This document shows positions 27,493 through 38,697 of a stretch of 64,000 bases of DNA, in pieces. The translations under genes and the position numbers were made by a program. The notes under the pieces were generated by a model. It did no database searches. It was not told the origin of the DNA and saw only the letters and a program-made list of their open reading frames with translations. The DNA lies in contig CAVYRS010000001.1 in the NCBI GenBank assembly GCA_963770995.1, positions 3,472,001 through 3,536,000 of the forward strand, written 5' to 3'. Positions within the stretch are counted from its first letter, which is position 1. Each line of letters starts with the position of its first letter. The stretch comes from CAVSWN01 sp963770995. Lineage in GTDB: Bacteria > Acidobacteriota > Vicinamibacteria > Vicinamibacterales > CAVVIG01.

Positions 27493-27796
27493 GAAGGGTC
27501 AGGCTGGCGTCGAGCAGGTCGCGGTTGGGGATCACGACGACGTCGAACCCCGCGGCGATCTTGTTGCGACGGAAAACCTCTCGTATCAATCGTTTGGCGC
27601 GATTTCTTCGAACGGCGCCACCTAGTTTTTTCGTCGCCGCGATGCCCAGTCGCCCAGTCCCGCCCTTGTTGGGCAGGAAGAATGTCGTGCTGTAGCGGCC
27701 CCGAAGCCGAACGCCCCGCTCGTACACGCTCTGAAATTCTGCGCGACGGCGGATCCGCTCGGTCGACAACAGCCTCGCGGAAGGCTCAAGTTTCAA
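27440..27796 (-). CDS. rnpA: Ribonuclease P protein component
   Basis: 118 residues from a TTG at 27796; a TTG nine codons further in is an alternative. Conserved ERIRRRAEFQSVYERGVRLRG and KLGGAVRRNRAKRLIREVFRRNK (the RNR motif that contacts RNase P RNA). It assists 5' maturation of tRNAs. It follows rpmH by 14 bases; the start codon lies in a hairpin (27786-27801). Confidence 0.95.
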   Translation of the reverse strand: MKLEPSARLLSTERIRRRAEFQSVYERGVRLRGRYSTTFFLPNKGGTGRLGIAATKKLGGAVRRNRAKRLIREVFRRNKIAAGFDVVVIPNRDLLDASLTLLETEYRGLVERGTRQRR

Positions 27797-27801
27797 CTTG
27801 A
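27786..27801 (-). promoter_or_regulatory. Hairpin enclosing the rnpA start codon
   Basis: The transcript UCAAGU-UGAA-ACUUGA forms a 6-bp stem with a four-base loop, and the proposed UUG start lies in it. No strong Shine-Dalgarno precedes it. This may lower rnpA translation relative to L34. Confidence 0.35.
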
Positions 27802-27810
27802 GACTTGAAC

Positions 27811-27960
27811 TTACTCGTCACTAACAGTTAGACGCTTGCGGCCCTTGGCGCGACGCCGTTTCAGGACCAGCCGTCCGTTCTTCGAGCTCATGCGGACCAG
27901 AAACCCGTGCGTGCGGCTCCGGTGGCGCGTATTGGGCTGAAACGTACGTTTGCCTTTCAT
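27811..27960 (-). CDS. rpmH: 50S ribosomal protein L34
   Basis: 49 residues, ATG at 27960 and TAA at 27811. MKGKRTFQPNTRHRSRTHGF, then LVRMSSKNGRLVLKRRRAKGRKRL: the whole L34 family pattern (usually TxRAKTHGFRxRMxTxxGRxVLxxRRxKGRxxL). Slightly longer than the common 44-46 residues through the tail TVSDE. First gene of the minus-strand operon leading away from the origin, back to back with dnaA. Confidence 0.97.
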   Translation of the reverse strand: MKGKRTFQPNTRHRSRTHGFLVRMSSKNGRLVLKRRRAKGRKRLTVSDE

Positions 27961-28107
27961 GGAACCCTTCTGAAAGTGATCGAACCGCCAATGTTAGCGC
28001 ACGCGTTCCAAGAGTGTCAATCACGCGAGGAGTGTGCTACAGTCGGCGTCCTTTCCAGAGGGACTTCCGGCCTGCTTCTTCCATGCGTGTTTGGTCTCTT
28101 CCCAAAG

Positions 28108-28139
28108 TTTTCCACACCTGTGGAAAAAACTGTGGAAAT
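28108..28139. other. DnaA-box cluster upstream of dnaA (oriC part 1)
   Basis: TTTTCCACA (28108-28116), TGTGGAAAA (28119-28127) and TGTGGAAAT (28131-28139): three DnaA boxes, two facing each other, within 32 bases between rpmH and dnaA. They could serve both as origin and for autoregulation of dnaA. Confidence 0.8.
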
Positions 28140-28177
28140 TCCCTAAAGGCGAACAAACGGCGGCAATCGGTACGTCT

Positions 28178-29506
28178 ATGAACCTCTGGGACCAGATTTT
28201 GGCTCGCATCGAGCCCAAAATGAACCGGCACGCGTTCTACACCTGGTTCCGGCCGACATCATTCGTCGCCGAGGATCGGTCCTCGATTACGGTGCGTGTG
28301 CCGGATGTGTCGTTCCGGGAATGGCTCACGAAGCACTACGGGGCCGTCATCAGCGACGCCCTGGCGGAGTTGCAGCGGCCGAACCTGACCATCACCTTCG
28401 TCGCGGAAATGGCTACCGATGCGCCCGCCATCCCGCTCAACGCCGACGAAACGGCAGCCTACGACGTCGGCGCCGCCGTGCCGATGGTGGGACCCGGACT
28501 GAATCCCCGCTACACCTTCGACACCTTCATCGTCGGCTCGTCGAACCAGTTCGCGCACGCGGCGTGCCGCGCCGTCGCGGAACTTCCCTCGCGCTCGTAC
28601 AACCCGCTGTTCATCTACGGCGGCGTAGGCCTGGGCAAGACCCATTTGATGCATGCAGTCGGACAGTACGTGCTGCAGCACGATCCCGGTTTGAAGCTCA
28701 CTTACATCTCGTCCGAACGGTTCATGAACGAGATGATCAACGCGGTCCGCTACGATCGCGTGCTCGATTTTCGTGAGCGCTATCGATCCGTCGACGTGCT
28801 GCTGGTGGACGACATCCAGTTTCTCGCAGGAAAAGAAGGGACGCAGACCGAGTTCTTCCACACGTTCAACGCGTTGTACGACTCGCAGAAGCAGATCGTG
28901 CTGAGCAGCGACCATCCGCCCCACGAGATTCCCTCGCTCGAGGAGCGGCTGCGATCGCGGTTCGAATGGGGCCTGACGGCCGACATCCAGTCGCCCGATC
29001 TCGAGACGAAAGTCGCGATTCTCAAGAAGAAAGCCGAAACCGAGTCGGTGCCCCTGCCCGACAACGTGGCGATGTACATCGCCGGCAAGATCAAATCGAA
29101 CATCCGGGAGCTCGAGGGATCGCTGATCCGGCTGATTGCCTACGCGTCGCTCACCGGCCAGGACATCACGCTGCCGCTCGCGCAGGAAGTCCTGCGAAGC
29201 ATCCTGGAACACGAGGAGAAAGCCGTCACCATCGAAGCCATCCAGAAGTTCGTGGCGGACTACTACAACCTGCGGATGGTGGAGCTCAAGTCGAAGAACA
29301 ATTCAAAATCAGTCGCGATGCCGCGGCAAATCGCGATGTACTTGTGCAAGTCGCTCACGCACGCGTCGCTGCCGGAGATTGGACGAAGCTTTGGAGGCAA
29401 GCACCACTCGACGGTGATTCACTCGATCCGTAAGGTCGAAGACATGCGGAAACGCGACGGAGATTTCAACATCCTGATCGGCAACTTTCTGGAGGGATTT
29501 CGCTAG
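28178..29506 (+). CDS. dnaA: Chromosomal replication initiator protein DnaA
   Basis: 442 residues from the ATG at 28178 (MNLWDQILARIEPKMNRHAF), which matches the family N-terminus; upstream in-frame codons lie in the DnaA-box region and are not used. Domain I ~1-75; AAA+ domain with Walker A FIYGGVGLGKTHLMHAVG (~residue 147), Walker B VDVLLVDDIQFLAGKEG and the sensor segment LSSDHPPHEIPSLEERLRSRFEWGL. Domain IV has the DNA-binding signature AMYLCKSLTHASLPEIGRSFGGKHHSTVIHSIRKVE. It unwinds oriC and loads the helicase. Confidence 0.98.
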   Translation: MNLWDQILARIEPKMNRHAFYTWFRPTSFVAEDRSSITVRVPDVSFREWLTKHYGAVISDALAELQRPNLTITFVAEMATDAPAIPLNADETAAYDVGAAVPMVGPGLNPRYTFDTFIVGSSNQFAHAACRAVAELPSRSYNPLFIYGGVGLGKTHLMHAVGQYVLQHDPGLKLTYISSERFMNEMINAVRYDRVLDFRERYRSVDVLLVDDIQFLAGKEGTQTEFFHTFNALYDSQKQIVLSSDHPPHEIPSLEERLRSRFEWGLTADIQSPDLETKVAILKKKAETESVPLPDNVAMYIAGKIKSNIRELEGSLIRLIAYASLTGQDITLPLAQEVLRSILEHEEKAVTIEAIQKFVADYYNLRMVELKSKNNSKSVAMPRQIAMYLCKSLTHASLPEIGRSFGGKHHSTVIHSIRKVEDMRKRDGDFNILIGNFLEGFR

Positions 29507-29700
29507 AACCAATGAAATTTCCACAGGCTCAACTGTGGAAAGCTGTGGATGAGGTGTGGACGTTTTTGAAGGGCTCCGGGAATGCCTGAATCGGAGAATT
29601 CCATCCACGCTTTTTCCACAAGTTAAAGTATTCATAAATAAGTAGCTTATAGGCAGGCTTTCCTTTTCAACGCACCCTCTCTTCTTATATAATTTTACAG
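29507..29700. other. Replication origin oriC, main part (DnaA boxes plus AT-rich unwinding region)
   Basis: Between dnaA and dnaN: boxes at 29518-29526 (TTTCCACAG), 29534-29542 (TGTGGAAAG), 29544-29552 (TGTGGATGA), 29555-29563 (TGTGGACGT) and 29612-29620 (TTTTCCACA). AT-rich tracts follow at 29621-29652 and 29681-29700, clearly unlike the surrounding GC-rich DNA, and suit the duplex-unwinding element. With the cluster before dnaA this makes a bipartite origin. Confidence 0.85.
29688..29693 (+). promoter_or_regulatory. Candidate -10 element for dnaN
   Basis: A perfect TATAAT lies 78 bases before the dnaN ATG, inside the AT-rich part of oriC. The matching -35 is weak (TTTCAA/TTCAAC at 29665-29671). 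Confidence 0.45.
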
Positions 29701-29770
29701 TTCTAGGATCGTTCTTCCAGAGTGGGTTCCGCGGGCTTCACGCCCCCGCACCTTCGAGGTCAGCACAGCC

Positions 29771-30883
29771 ATGGAACTTGTCGTCCGAAAGAACGACCTT
29801 CTGCGAGAACTGCAACTTTTCCAAGGCATCGTGGAGCGGAAGAACACGATTCCGATCCTCGCCAACGTGCTGATGGACGCGAAAGGCGACGAGCTCACAC
29901 TTCTCGCTACCGATCTCGAGGTCGGACTGCGCAGCAAGTGCGCAGCGACGATCACGAAAGGCGGATCGGTCACGCTGCCGGCGAAGAAGATCTACGAGAT
30001 CGTCAAGTCGCTTCCAGACACCGACATCCACATCGCCGACGACAAGAGCGGGGTGAAGATTTCGGCCGATCGATTCGAATCGCGCATGCAAACGCTGCCG
30101 CGCGAGGATTTTCCGACGCTGCCCGAACCTGGCGGCGCGGCGACAACGGCGCTTCCGCGCAGCGCCGTCAAGGAAATGGTCGCGAAAACGCAGTTCGCGA
30201 TCACCGGTGAAGACACACGCTACTTCCTGAACGGCGCGCTGTTCGTCCTTCGACCCGAAGACATGAGCCTGGTCGCGACCGACGGGCATCGACTGGCGCT
30301 GGTCAGCATGGCGCGCGATGGCGGTGCGAAAGCCTCCGAAGAAAACAAGGCGATTCTTCCCAAGAAGACGCTCGGCGAACTCGGGCGGCTCCTGATGGAA
30401 GGCGACGGCGGCGACGTCGGCTATGAGCGCGGCGAAAACCATCTATTCTTCGAGACCGGCGGCCGGCTCCTCATCTCGCGCATGATCGACGGGCAGTTTC
30501 CGGCGTACGAGCGCGTGATTCCGAAGGGCAACGACAAGCACATCGAGTTCGAGCGCGATCGACTCACGAATGCCGTCAAACGCGTGCAGATCATGTCGAA
30601 CGAGCGATCGCGCGCGGTGAAGATACAGATCGACAAAGGTAAAGTGGAAATCACATCGAGCAGCCCGGATCTTGGCGACGCCAAAGAAACGCTGCCGGTG
30701 GAGTACTCCGGCTCGTCGATGCAGATCTGCTTCAACGCGCAATACGTGATCGACTTCCTCTCGGCCGTTTCCAGCGACATCGTCTCGCTCGACCTCAAGG
30801 ACGAGGTGAGCCAGGCCGTGATGAAGCCGGTCGGCGCAGAAGGGTACGACTACACGTACGTGATCATGCCGATGCGCGTGTGA
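29771..30883 (+). CDS. dnaN: DNA polymerase III beta subunit (sliding clamp)
   Basis: 370 residues, ATG start. Three clamp domains: MELVVRKNDLLRELQLFQGIVERKNTIPILANVLMDA, LATDLEVGLRS, LPREDFPTLPE, YFLNGALFVL and VATDGHRLAL; C-terminal YTYVIMPMRV, the usual family ending (xMPMRx). It encircles DNA and tethers the replicase. Directly downstream of oriC; the next gene is gyrB, with no recF in between. Confidence 0.98.
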   Translation: MELVVRKNDLLRELQLFQGIVERKNTIPILANVLMDAKGDELTLLATDLEVGLRSKCAATITKGGSVTLPAKKIYEIVKSLPDTDIHIADDKSGVKISADRFESRMQTLPREDFPTLPEPGGAATTALPRSAVKEMVAKTQFAITGEDTRYFLNGALFVLRPEDMSLVATDGHRLALVSMARDGGAKASEENKAILPKKTLGELGRLLMEGDGGDVGYERGENHLFFETGGRLLISRMIDGQFPAYERVIPKGNDKHIEFERDRLTNAVKRVQIMSNERSRAVKIQIDKGKVEITSSSPDLGDAKETLPVEYSGSSMQICFNAQYVIDFLSAVSSDIVSLDLKDEVSQAVMKPVGAEGYDYTYVIMPMRV

Positions 30884-30944
30884 AGGGGCGGACACGCGGG
30901 TCCGCCCCTACATGTTTGTAGGGGCCGACCCATGTGTCGGCCCA
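30884..30944. repeat. Double palindrome, GGGCGGACCC and GGGGCCGACCC family
   Basis: AGGGGCGGACACGCGGGTCC, then GCCCCTA, followed by TAGGGGCCGACCCATGTGTC, then GGCCC. Same two modules as 24811-24864 in the opposite order. Located just after dnaN. Confidence 0.85.
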
Positions 30945-31031
30945 GGATAAAAATGGACCACTCCGACCGAACTGAACAGCCAGGTGACGAATCGCTGACG
31001 CCGGAGGTCCAGGCCGAACACGCGAACGGCC

Positions 31032-33503
<2,472 letters not shown>

Positions 33504-33506
33504 GCA

Positions 33507-33601
33507 GGGATTCGGGATTGGGGATTCGGGATTCGTGGCGTCGCGGCGTCACGCCGTGATCCTGTCTTTTCGAATCCCGAATCCCGAATCCCGAATCCCC
33601 A
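33507..33601. repeat. Inverted tandem-word repeat, GGGATTC/GAATCCC family
   Basis: Left arm 33507-33536: GGGATTC-type words, four times. Right arm 33571-33601: GAATCCC, four times in near-perfect tandem. The arms are inverted around a GC-rich core that holds its own small palindrome (CGGCGTCACGCCG). It fills the gyrB-gyrA junction. Confidence 0.92.
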
Positions 33602-33618
33602 GTCACTGACACACACGC

Positions 33619-36174
33619 ATGGCCGATCTCGTACCTCAGTTGCACCCCGTCAACATCGAAGACGAAATGAAGCGGTCGTACATGGATTACGCCATGAGCG
33701 TGATCATTGGACGAGCGCTGCCCGACGCGCGCGACGGGTTGAAGCCGGCGCATCGCCGCGTGCTGTACGGCATGAAGACCATGGGGCTGTCGGCAACCCG
33801 CGGCTACCGCAAGTGCGCCAAGATCGTCGGCGAGGTGATGGGCAACTTTCACCCGCACGGCGACGCCTCGATTTACGACACCCTCGTGCGGCTGGCGCAG
33901 GACTTCAACATGCGCTACCCGCTCGTCGACGGCCAGGGCAACTTCGGCTCGGTCGACGGCGATCCACCCGCGGCGATGCGGTACACGGAAGCGCGCCTGG
34001 AGTCGCTGGCCGACGACGCGATGGGCGATCTCGACAAAGAGACGGTCGACTTCGCGCCGAACTACGACGAGACCACGGAAGAGCCGACGGTCCTGCCGGC
34101 GCCGTTTCCGAATCTGCTCGTCAATGGGTCGGCCGGCATCGCGGTCGGGATGGCCACGAACATTCCGCCGCACAACCTGCGGGAGGTCATCGACGGCTGC
34201 ATCTGGCTGATCGAAACCAGCTATCTCGGCGCGCCGGTCAAGGACGCCGCGAGCACGCTGGCGGAGATCGAGGAGGCGCGCGGGGGTGAGCCTTCCACGG
34301 ACAGCGACGCCGAGCCGCCGGTATTCACCACCCGCGGCGCCAAACTCAAGCAACTCATTCGGCTGATCCCCGGCCCCGACTTCCCCACCGCCGGCTACAT
34401 CGTGGGCCGCGCCGGCGCGGTGCAGGCGCTGATGACCGGCCGCGGCTCGATCATGATGCGCGCGCGGTCGACGACCGAGACCGCGAAGAAGGGCGACAGG
34501 ATTTCGATCGTCTTCACCGAGATCCCGTACCAGGTCAACAAGGCGAAGCTGATCGAACGGATCGCGGATCTGGTCCGCGACAAAACGATTGAAGGCATTT
34601 CCGACGTGCGCGACGAGTCCGACCGCGACGGTCTGCGCATCGTCGTGGAGCTGAAGCGCGGCGAAGTGCCGGAGGTGATCCTCAACAACCTCTACAAGCA
34701 CACGCCATTACAGTCCTCCTTCGGCATCATCATGCTCGCCATCGTCGGCGGGCGGCCGAAGGTGCTGAACGTCCTCGAGCTCGTCGAAAGCTTCGTCGAG
34801 TTCCGCCGCGACGTGGTGCGGCGGCGCACCGAGTTCGAGCTGAAGAAGGCCGAGGCGCGCTATCACATCCTTGAAGGGCTCAAGATCGCGCTCGATCACC
34901 TGGATCGCGTGATCGCGCTGATTCGCGGTTCGAAGAATCCAGCCGAGGCGCGGGAAGGACTCATCACGCAGTTCGGGCTCTCGACGATCCAGGCGCAGGC
35001 CATCCTCGACATGCAACTGCAGCGGCTGACCGGTCTCGAGCGCCAGAAGATCCTGGACGAGCTCGCGGACCTGCTCAAGACCATCGAGCGGCTGCGCGCC
35101 ATTCTCGCCAGCGAGCGCCTGTTGATGCAGATCATCATCGACGAGTTGAAGGCGGTTCGTGAAAAATACGGCGACGATCGGCGCACCGAAATCATCGACG
35201 AGACGGGCGAGTTGAGCATCGAGGACCTGATTGCCGAGGAAGACATGGCGATCACGGTCACCGCCACCGGCTACATCAAGCGCACGGCCATCACGACGTA
35301 CCGGGGTCAGCGGCGCGGCGGCAAGGGCCGGATCGGCATGCGGACGCGCGACGAGGATTTCGTCAGCCACCTGTTCGTCGCGTCGACGCACGCCTACATC
35401 ATGATTTTCTCGGACCGCGGCCGCGCCTACTGGCTGAAGGTCCACGAGATTCCAGACGTGGGTCCCGGCGGCAAGGGCAAGTCGATCGCCAATCTCGTGT
35501 CGATGGAGGATGGCGAGAAGATCGCGGCGATGCTGGCGGTGAAGGAGTTCGAGGAAGACAAGTTCATCGTCATGGGCACGCGTCTGGGCGTGGTCAAGAA
35601 GACGTCGTTGTCGGCGTTCAGCAACCCGCGCGCCGGCGGGATCATTGCGATGGGCGTCGAGGAAGGCGACTCGGTCATCGCCGTCCAGCTCACCGACGGC
35701 AGCGGCGAGGTCTTCATCGGCACGCGCTACGGCTACGCGATTCGCTTCCACGAAACCGACGTCAGGCCGATGGGCCGCGCCGCCTACGGCGTCAAGGGCA
35801 TCGCGCTCCGGGGCGACGACTACGTCGTGGGGATGGAGGTCGTCAAACCGGGCGGAACGCTGTTGACGGTCACCGAGCACGGCTTCGGGAAGCGCACGGA
35901 AATCGACGAATACCGCGTCCAGTCGCGCGGCGGCGTCGGCATCATCAACATCGCGACGACGACGAAGAACGGCCTCGTGGTCGGAGTCGCCTACGTGCAG
36001 GCGGGCGACGAGATTCTGCTGATCACGCAGCAGGGAATGATCATCCGCATGCAGACCGACGACGTCCGCAGCATCGGCCGGGCGACGCAGGGCGTAACCC
36101 TCATCAACATGGAGGGCGAAGACAAGGTCGTCTCGGTCGCGAGATTGGTCGAGAAGGAAGAGGAAGGGGAATAA
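33619..36174 (+). CDS. gyrA: DNA gyrase subunit A
   Basis: 851 residues, ATG start. YMDYAMSVIIGRALPDARDGLKP, then GEVMGNFHPHGDASIYDTLVR and GNFGSVDGDPPAAMRYTEARL with the active-site Tyr. C-terminal beta-pinwheel with the GyrA box QRRGGKG (Q-R-R-G-G-K-G, ~residue 565) needed for negative supercoiling, so this is gyrase rather than topoisomerase IV. The residue equivalent to E. coli Ser83 is Ala (GDAS), as in Mycobacterium tuberculosis. Forms the DNA-cleaving half of gyrase with GyrB. Confidence 0.98.
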   Translation: MADLVPQLHPVNIEDEMKRSYMDYAMSVIIGRALPDARDGLKPAHRRVLYGMKTMGLSATRGYRKCAKIVGEVMGNFHPHGDASIYDTLVRLAQDFNMRYPLVDGQGNFGSVDGDPPAAMRYTEARLESLADDAMGDLDKETVDFAPNYDETTEEPTVLPAPFPNLLVNGSAGIAVGMATNIPPHNLREVIDGCIWLIETSYLGAPVKDAASTLAEIEEARGGEPSTDSDAEPPVFTTRGAKLKQLIRLIPGPDFPTAGYIVGRAGAVQALMTGRGSIMMRARSTTETAKKGDRISIVFTEIPYQVNKAKLIERIADLVRDKTIEGISDVRDESDRDGLRIVVELKRGEVPEVILNNLYKHTPLQSSFGIIMLAIVGGRPKVLNVLELVESFVEFRRDVVRRRTEFELKKAEARYHILEGLKIALDHLDRVIALIRGSKNPAEAREGLITQFGLSTIQAQAILDMQLQRLTGLERQKILDELADLLKTIERLRAILASERLLMQIIIDELKAVREKYGDDRRTEIIDETGELSIEDLIAEEDMAITVTATGYIKRTAITTYRGQRRGGKGRIGMRTRDEDFVSHLFVASTHAYIMIFSDRGRAYWLKVHEIPDVGPGGKGKSIANLVSMEDGEKIAAMLAVKEFEEDKFIVMGTRLGVVKKTSLSAFSNPRAGGIIAMGVEEGDSVIAVQLTDGSGEVFIGTRYGYAIRFHETDVRPMGRAAYGVKGIALRGDDYVVGMEVVKPGGTLLTVTEHGFGKRTEIDEYRVQSRGGVGIINIATTTKNGLVVGVAYVQAGDEILLITQQGMIIRMQTDDVRSIGRATQGVTLINMEGEDKVVSVARLVEKEEEGE

Positions 36175-36177
36175 CAA

Positions 36178-36262
36178 CGTTCGTGGTTCGCGGGTTCGTC
36201 GTTCGTGGTTCTCAGGAACGCCGAACGGCGCGACTCGTTCGAACGGCGAACGTCGAACGACG
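36178..36262. repeat. Inverted tandem-word repeat, GTTCGTGGTTC/GAACGGCGAAC family
   Basis: Left arm of TTCGTGGTTC-type words (36178-36212), right arm of GAACGGCGAACGTCGAACGA-type words (36214-36262), inverted. It sits at the convergent gyrA/pcrA junction, where it could also terminate both transcripts. Confidence 0.8.
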
Positions 36263-36265
36263 CGG

Positions 36266-38674
36266 TCACGCAGGTTCAAGTTTCGCGTACTTCGCGCGGA
36301 GCGTCTTGCGTCCGACCGCGTTGAATCGCACCACCAACTTCGTATCGTCGTTCAGCGCTTCGACGCTCAGCACCGTCCCGATCCCGAACTGCGGGTGCCG
36401 GACCTTCATGCCAATCCGCAACGACAGATCCAACGCCGCCTGATTCTCGTCCTCGTACGCGTAGACCGCTTCCTGCTCGCGCGTTTTCGTGCCTCGCCGG
36501 CCGCCGTAGGGGTTGTAGCGGAAGTCGTAGAAATTGCTCTGGTACGGCGACGATGAGTACGACGGCAGGATGCGCTCGACGAGCTCGGCGGGCACTTCCT
36601 CGATGAACCGCGACGGGTCGCTGCTCTGGTACTCCCCGAAGATCCGCCGGCGCGCGGCGCCCGTCAGCACGAGTCGCGACCGGGCCCGGGTCATACCGAC
36701 GTAACAGAGGCGCCGCTCCTCTTCCAGCTCCTCGACGTCGTCGCTCGAACGCGAGTGCGGGAACAGCCCCTCCTCGAGGCCGGCGAGCACGACCATCGGA
36801 AATTCGAGCCCTTTGGCGCTATGCAGTGTCATCAGCCACACGCGCGCGTCGCGCGAGCCTTGTTCCTCGTCTACATCCGACAGGAGCGACAAGCGGTCGA
36901 CGAACCCGAAGAGCGACGGCTCCGCGTCGCGGCTTTCGTATTCCCGGGCGGCCGAGACCAGCTCCGCGAGGTTTTCGATGCGGCCCTCGGCGTCTTCGTT
37001 TCGCTCATCGCGCAGGTCCTGGAGGTAGCCGCTCTGGTCGAGCATCTTGCCGATGGCGATCGATACCGACTCGGTCCGCGCCACTTCGGTCAGCTGCACG
37101 ATCAGATCGCGAAACGCCGCGAGCGACGCGGCGGCGCGGTTCTGGAAGGCGCGATCTTCGAGCCCGTGCACAATGCGCGCCCAGAGGGAATTTGCCGCTA
37201 GCGCGGGTCGCAGGCCGGCAAGCAAAGGCAGCTCGCCCTTCGACCCATTCGACAGGCTCAGGGCAGGCAAGCCCGAGGCGAGCGATTCCTTCTCGCGCTC
37301 ATCCTGAGCCTGTCGACCAGCCTCCGCGCTTTGCGCTTCGGCGGTCCGCCGTAGCCTTGGCGAAGGCGGAAGGATGAGCGGATCGTACGCCTCGACGGCA
37401 TCCATCACGCCTTTGCCGATGCCGCGTGCCGGCACGTTGATCACGCGTCGCAGGCTCACGTCGTCGTGCGGATTGATGACCAGACGCATGTACGCCAGCG
37501 CATCCTTGATTTCCTTGCGCTCGTAGAACCGCACGCCGCCGACGACCTTGTAGGCGACGCCTTCGCGCATCAGCGCGTCTTCGATGGTCCGCGACTGGGC
37601 GTTCGTCCGGTACAACACCGCAACCGTGCCGTCGACGTCATCCGCCAGCGCGCCGCGCGCCGTGCGCGTGATGAAGTCTGCTTCTTCGAGCTCGTCGCCG
37701 CCCCGGAAGTAGACGATCCGGTCGCCGCCCTTGCGATCGGTCCACAAGTGCTTGTCCTTGCGGTTCCGGTTCTGGTTGATCACCGCCGACGCAGCGTCGA
37801 GGATGATTTGCGTCGAGCGGTAGTTGCGTTCGAGCTTGACGATCCGCGCCTCGCCGAAGTCCTGCTCGAAGTCCATGATGTTGCGCAGGTCGGCGCCCCG
37901 CCACTTGTAGATCGACTGATCGGGATCGCCCACGACGCACAGATTGCGATGGACCTCGGCGAGCCGCCGAATCAGCAGGTATTGCGGCCGGTTCGTGTCC
38001 TGGTACTCGTCCACCATCACGAAGCGGAACTTCTCGGCGTACCGCGATCGAACCCGCTCGGATTGCTCGAACAGGTCGACGGTCTTCAGCAACAGGTCGT
38101 CGAAGTCGAGCGCGTTGGCTTCTTTCAATGCGGTCACGTAGCGCGCGTAGACCTTGGCGATCTGCTCGTCGCGCCGGTTCCAGCCGTCCGAGATGGCGGC
38201 GTCGGCCATCTGCTGCGGCCCTTCCATGCGGTTCTTCGCGTGGCTGATGCGCGACAGCGCGGCCCGCGGCTGCACGAAACTGTCGTCGATTTGCAGCGCC
38301 TTCAGCGCTTGCTTGACGACCGTCAGCTGATCGGACGAGTCGTAGATGACGAAATCGCGCGACAACCCGATCGCCGGCGCCTCGCGCCGCAGGAGGCGGG
38401 CGCAGAGCGAGTGAAACGTCGACACCCACATCCGGCTGCAGTCGGATCCGACCAGCGCCTCGACGCGCGCGCGCATCTCCCCGGCTGCCTTGTTGGTGAA
38501 CGTGACCGCGAGGATCTCGTCGGCCTGAGCATGGCCGTTGCCGACGAGGTAGGCGACACGGCTGGTGATGACGCGAGTTTTTCCTGAACCCGCGCCGGCG
38601 AGGATCAGCAGCGGGCCGTGCAGGTGAAGGACAGCTTCGCGCTGTTCGGGGTTTAACGTGTCAAGGAAATCCAT
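36266..38674 (-). CDS. pcrA: UvrD/PcrA-family ATP-dependent DNA helicase with repeat-encoded insert
   Basis: 802 residues from the ATG at 38674 (MDFLDTLNPEQREAVLHLHG). SF1A motifs: LAGAGSGKTRVITSRVAYL, VDEYQDTNRPQYLL, VGDPDQSIYKWRGAD, VKLERNYRSTQIIL, LMTLHSAKGLEFPMV and YVGMTRARSRL. C-terminal Tudor-like tail KVRHPQFGIGTVLSVE. Around residues 430-480 the sequence LPPSPRLRRTAEAQSAEAGR through LPALSLSNGSKGE is foreign to the family and matches repeat DNA at 37240-37370. The frame is kept. Unwinds DNA in nucleotide-excision and replication repair. Confidence 0.95.
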   Translation of the reverse strand: MDFLDTLNPEQREAVLHLHGPLLILAGAGSGKTRVITSRVAYLVGNGHAQADEILAVTFTNKAAGEMRARVEALVGSDCSRMWVSTFHSLCARLLRREAPAIGLSRDFVIYDSSDQLTVVKQALKALQIDDSFVQPRAALSRISHAKNRMEGPQQMADAAISDGWNRRDEQIAKVYARYVTALKEANALDFDDLLLKTVDLFEQSERVRSRYAEKFRFVMVDEYQDTNRPQYLLIRRLAEVHRNLCVVGDPDQSIYKWRGADLRNIMDFEQDFGEARIVKLERNYRSTQIILDAASAVINQNRNRKDKHLWTDRKGGDRIVYFRGGDELEEADFITRTARGALADDVDGTVAVLYRTNAQSRTIEDALMREGVAYKVVGGVRFYERKEIKDALAYMRLVINPHDDVSLRRVINVPARGIGKGVMDAVEAYDPLILPPSPRLRRTAEAQSAEAGRQAQDEREKESLASGLPALSLSNGSKGELPLLAGLRPALAANSLWARIVHGLEDRAFQNRAAASLAAFRDLIVQLTEVARTESVSIAIGKMLDQSGYLQDLRDERNEDAEGRIENLAELVSAAREYESRDAEPSLFGFVDRLSLLSDVDEEQGSRDARVWLMTLHSAKGLEFPMVVLAGLEEGLFPHSRSSDDVEELEEERRLCYVGMTRARSRLVLTGAARRRIFGEYQSSDPSRFIEEVPAELVERILPSYSSSPYQSNFYDFRYNPYGGRRGTKTREQEAVYAYEDENQAALDLSLRIGMKVRHPQFGIGTVLSVEALNDDTKLVVRFNAVGRKTLRAKYAKLEPA
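37240..37372. repeat. Cluster of STGSG-type and GCCTTGGCGAAGG-type repeats inside pcrA
   Basis: CATTCGACAGGCTCAGGGCA (37248-37267), CTCATCCTGAGCCTGTCGA (37299-37317) and a third motif, CTTCGGCGGTCCGCCGTAGC then CTTGGCGAAGGCGGAAGGAT (37335-37375), follow each other within one coding insert. Confidence 0.75.
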
Positions 38675-38697
38675 GAGAGGCGGCCGCTTTGGGAACG

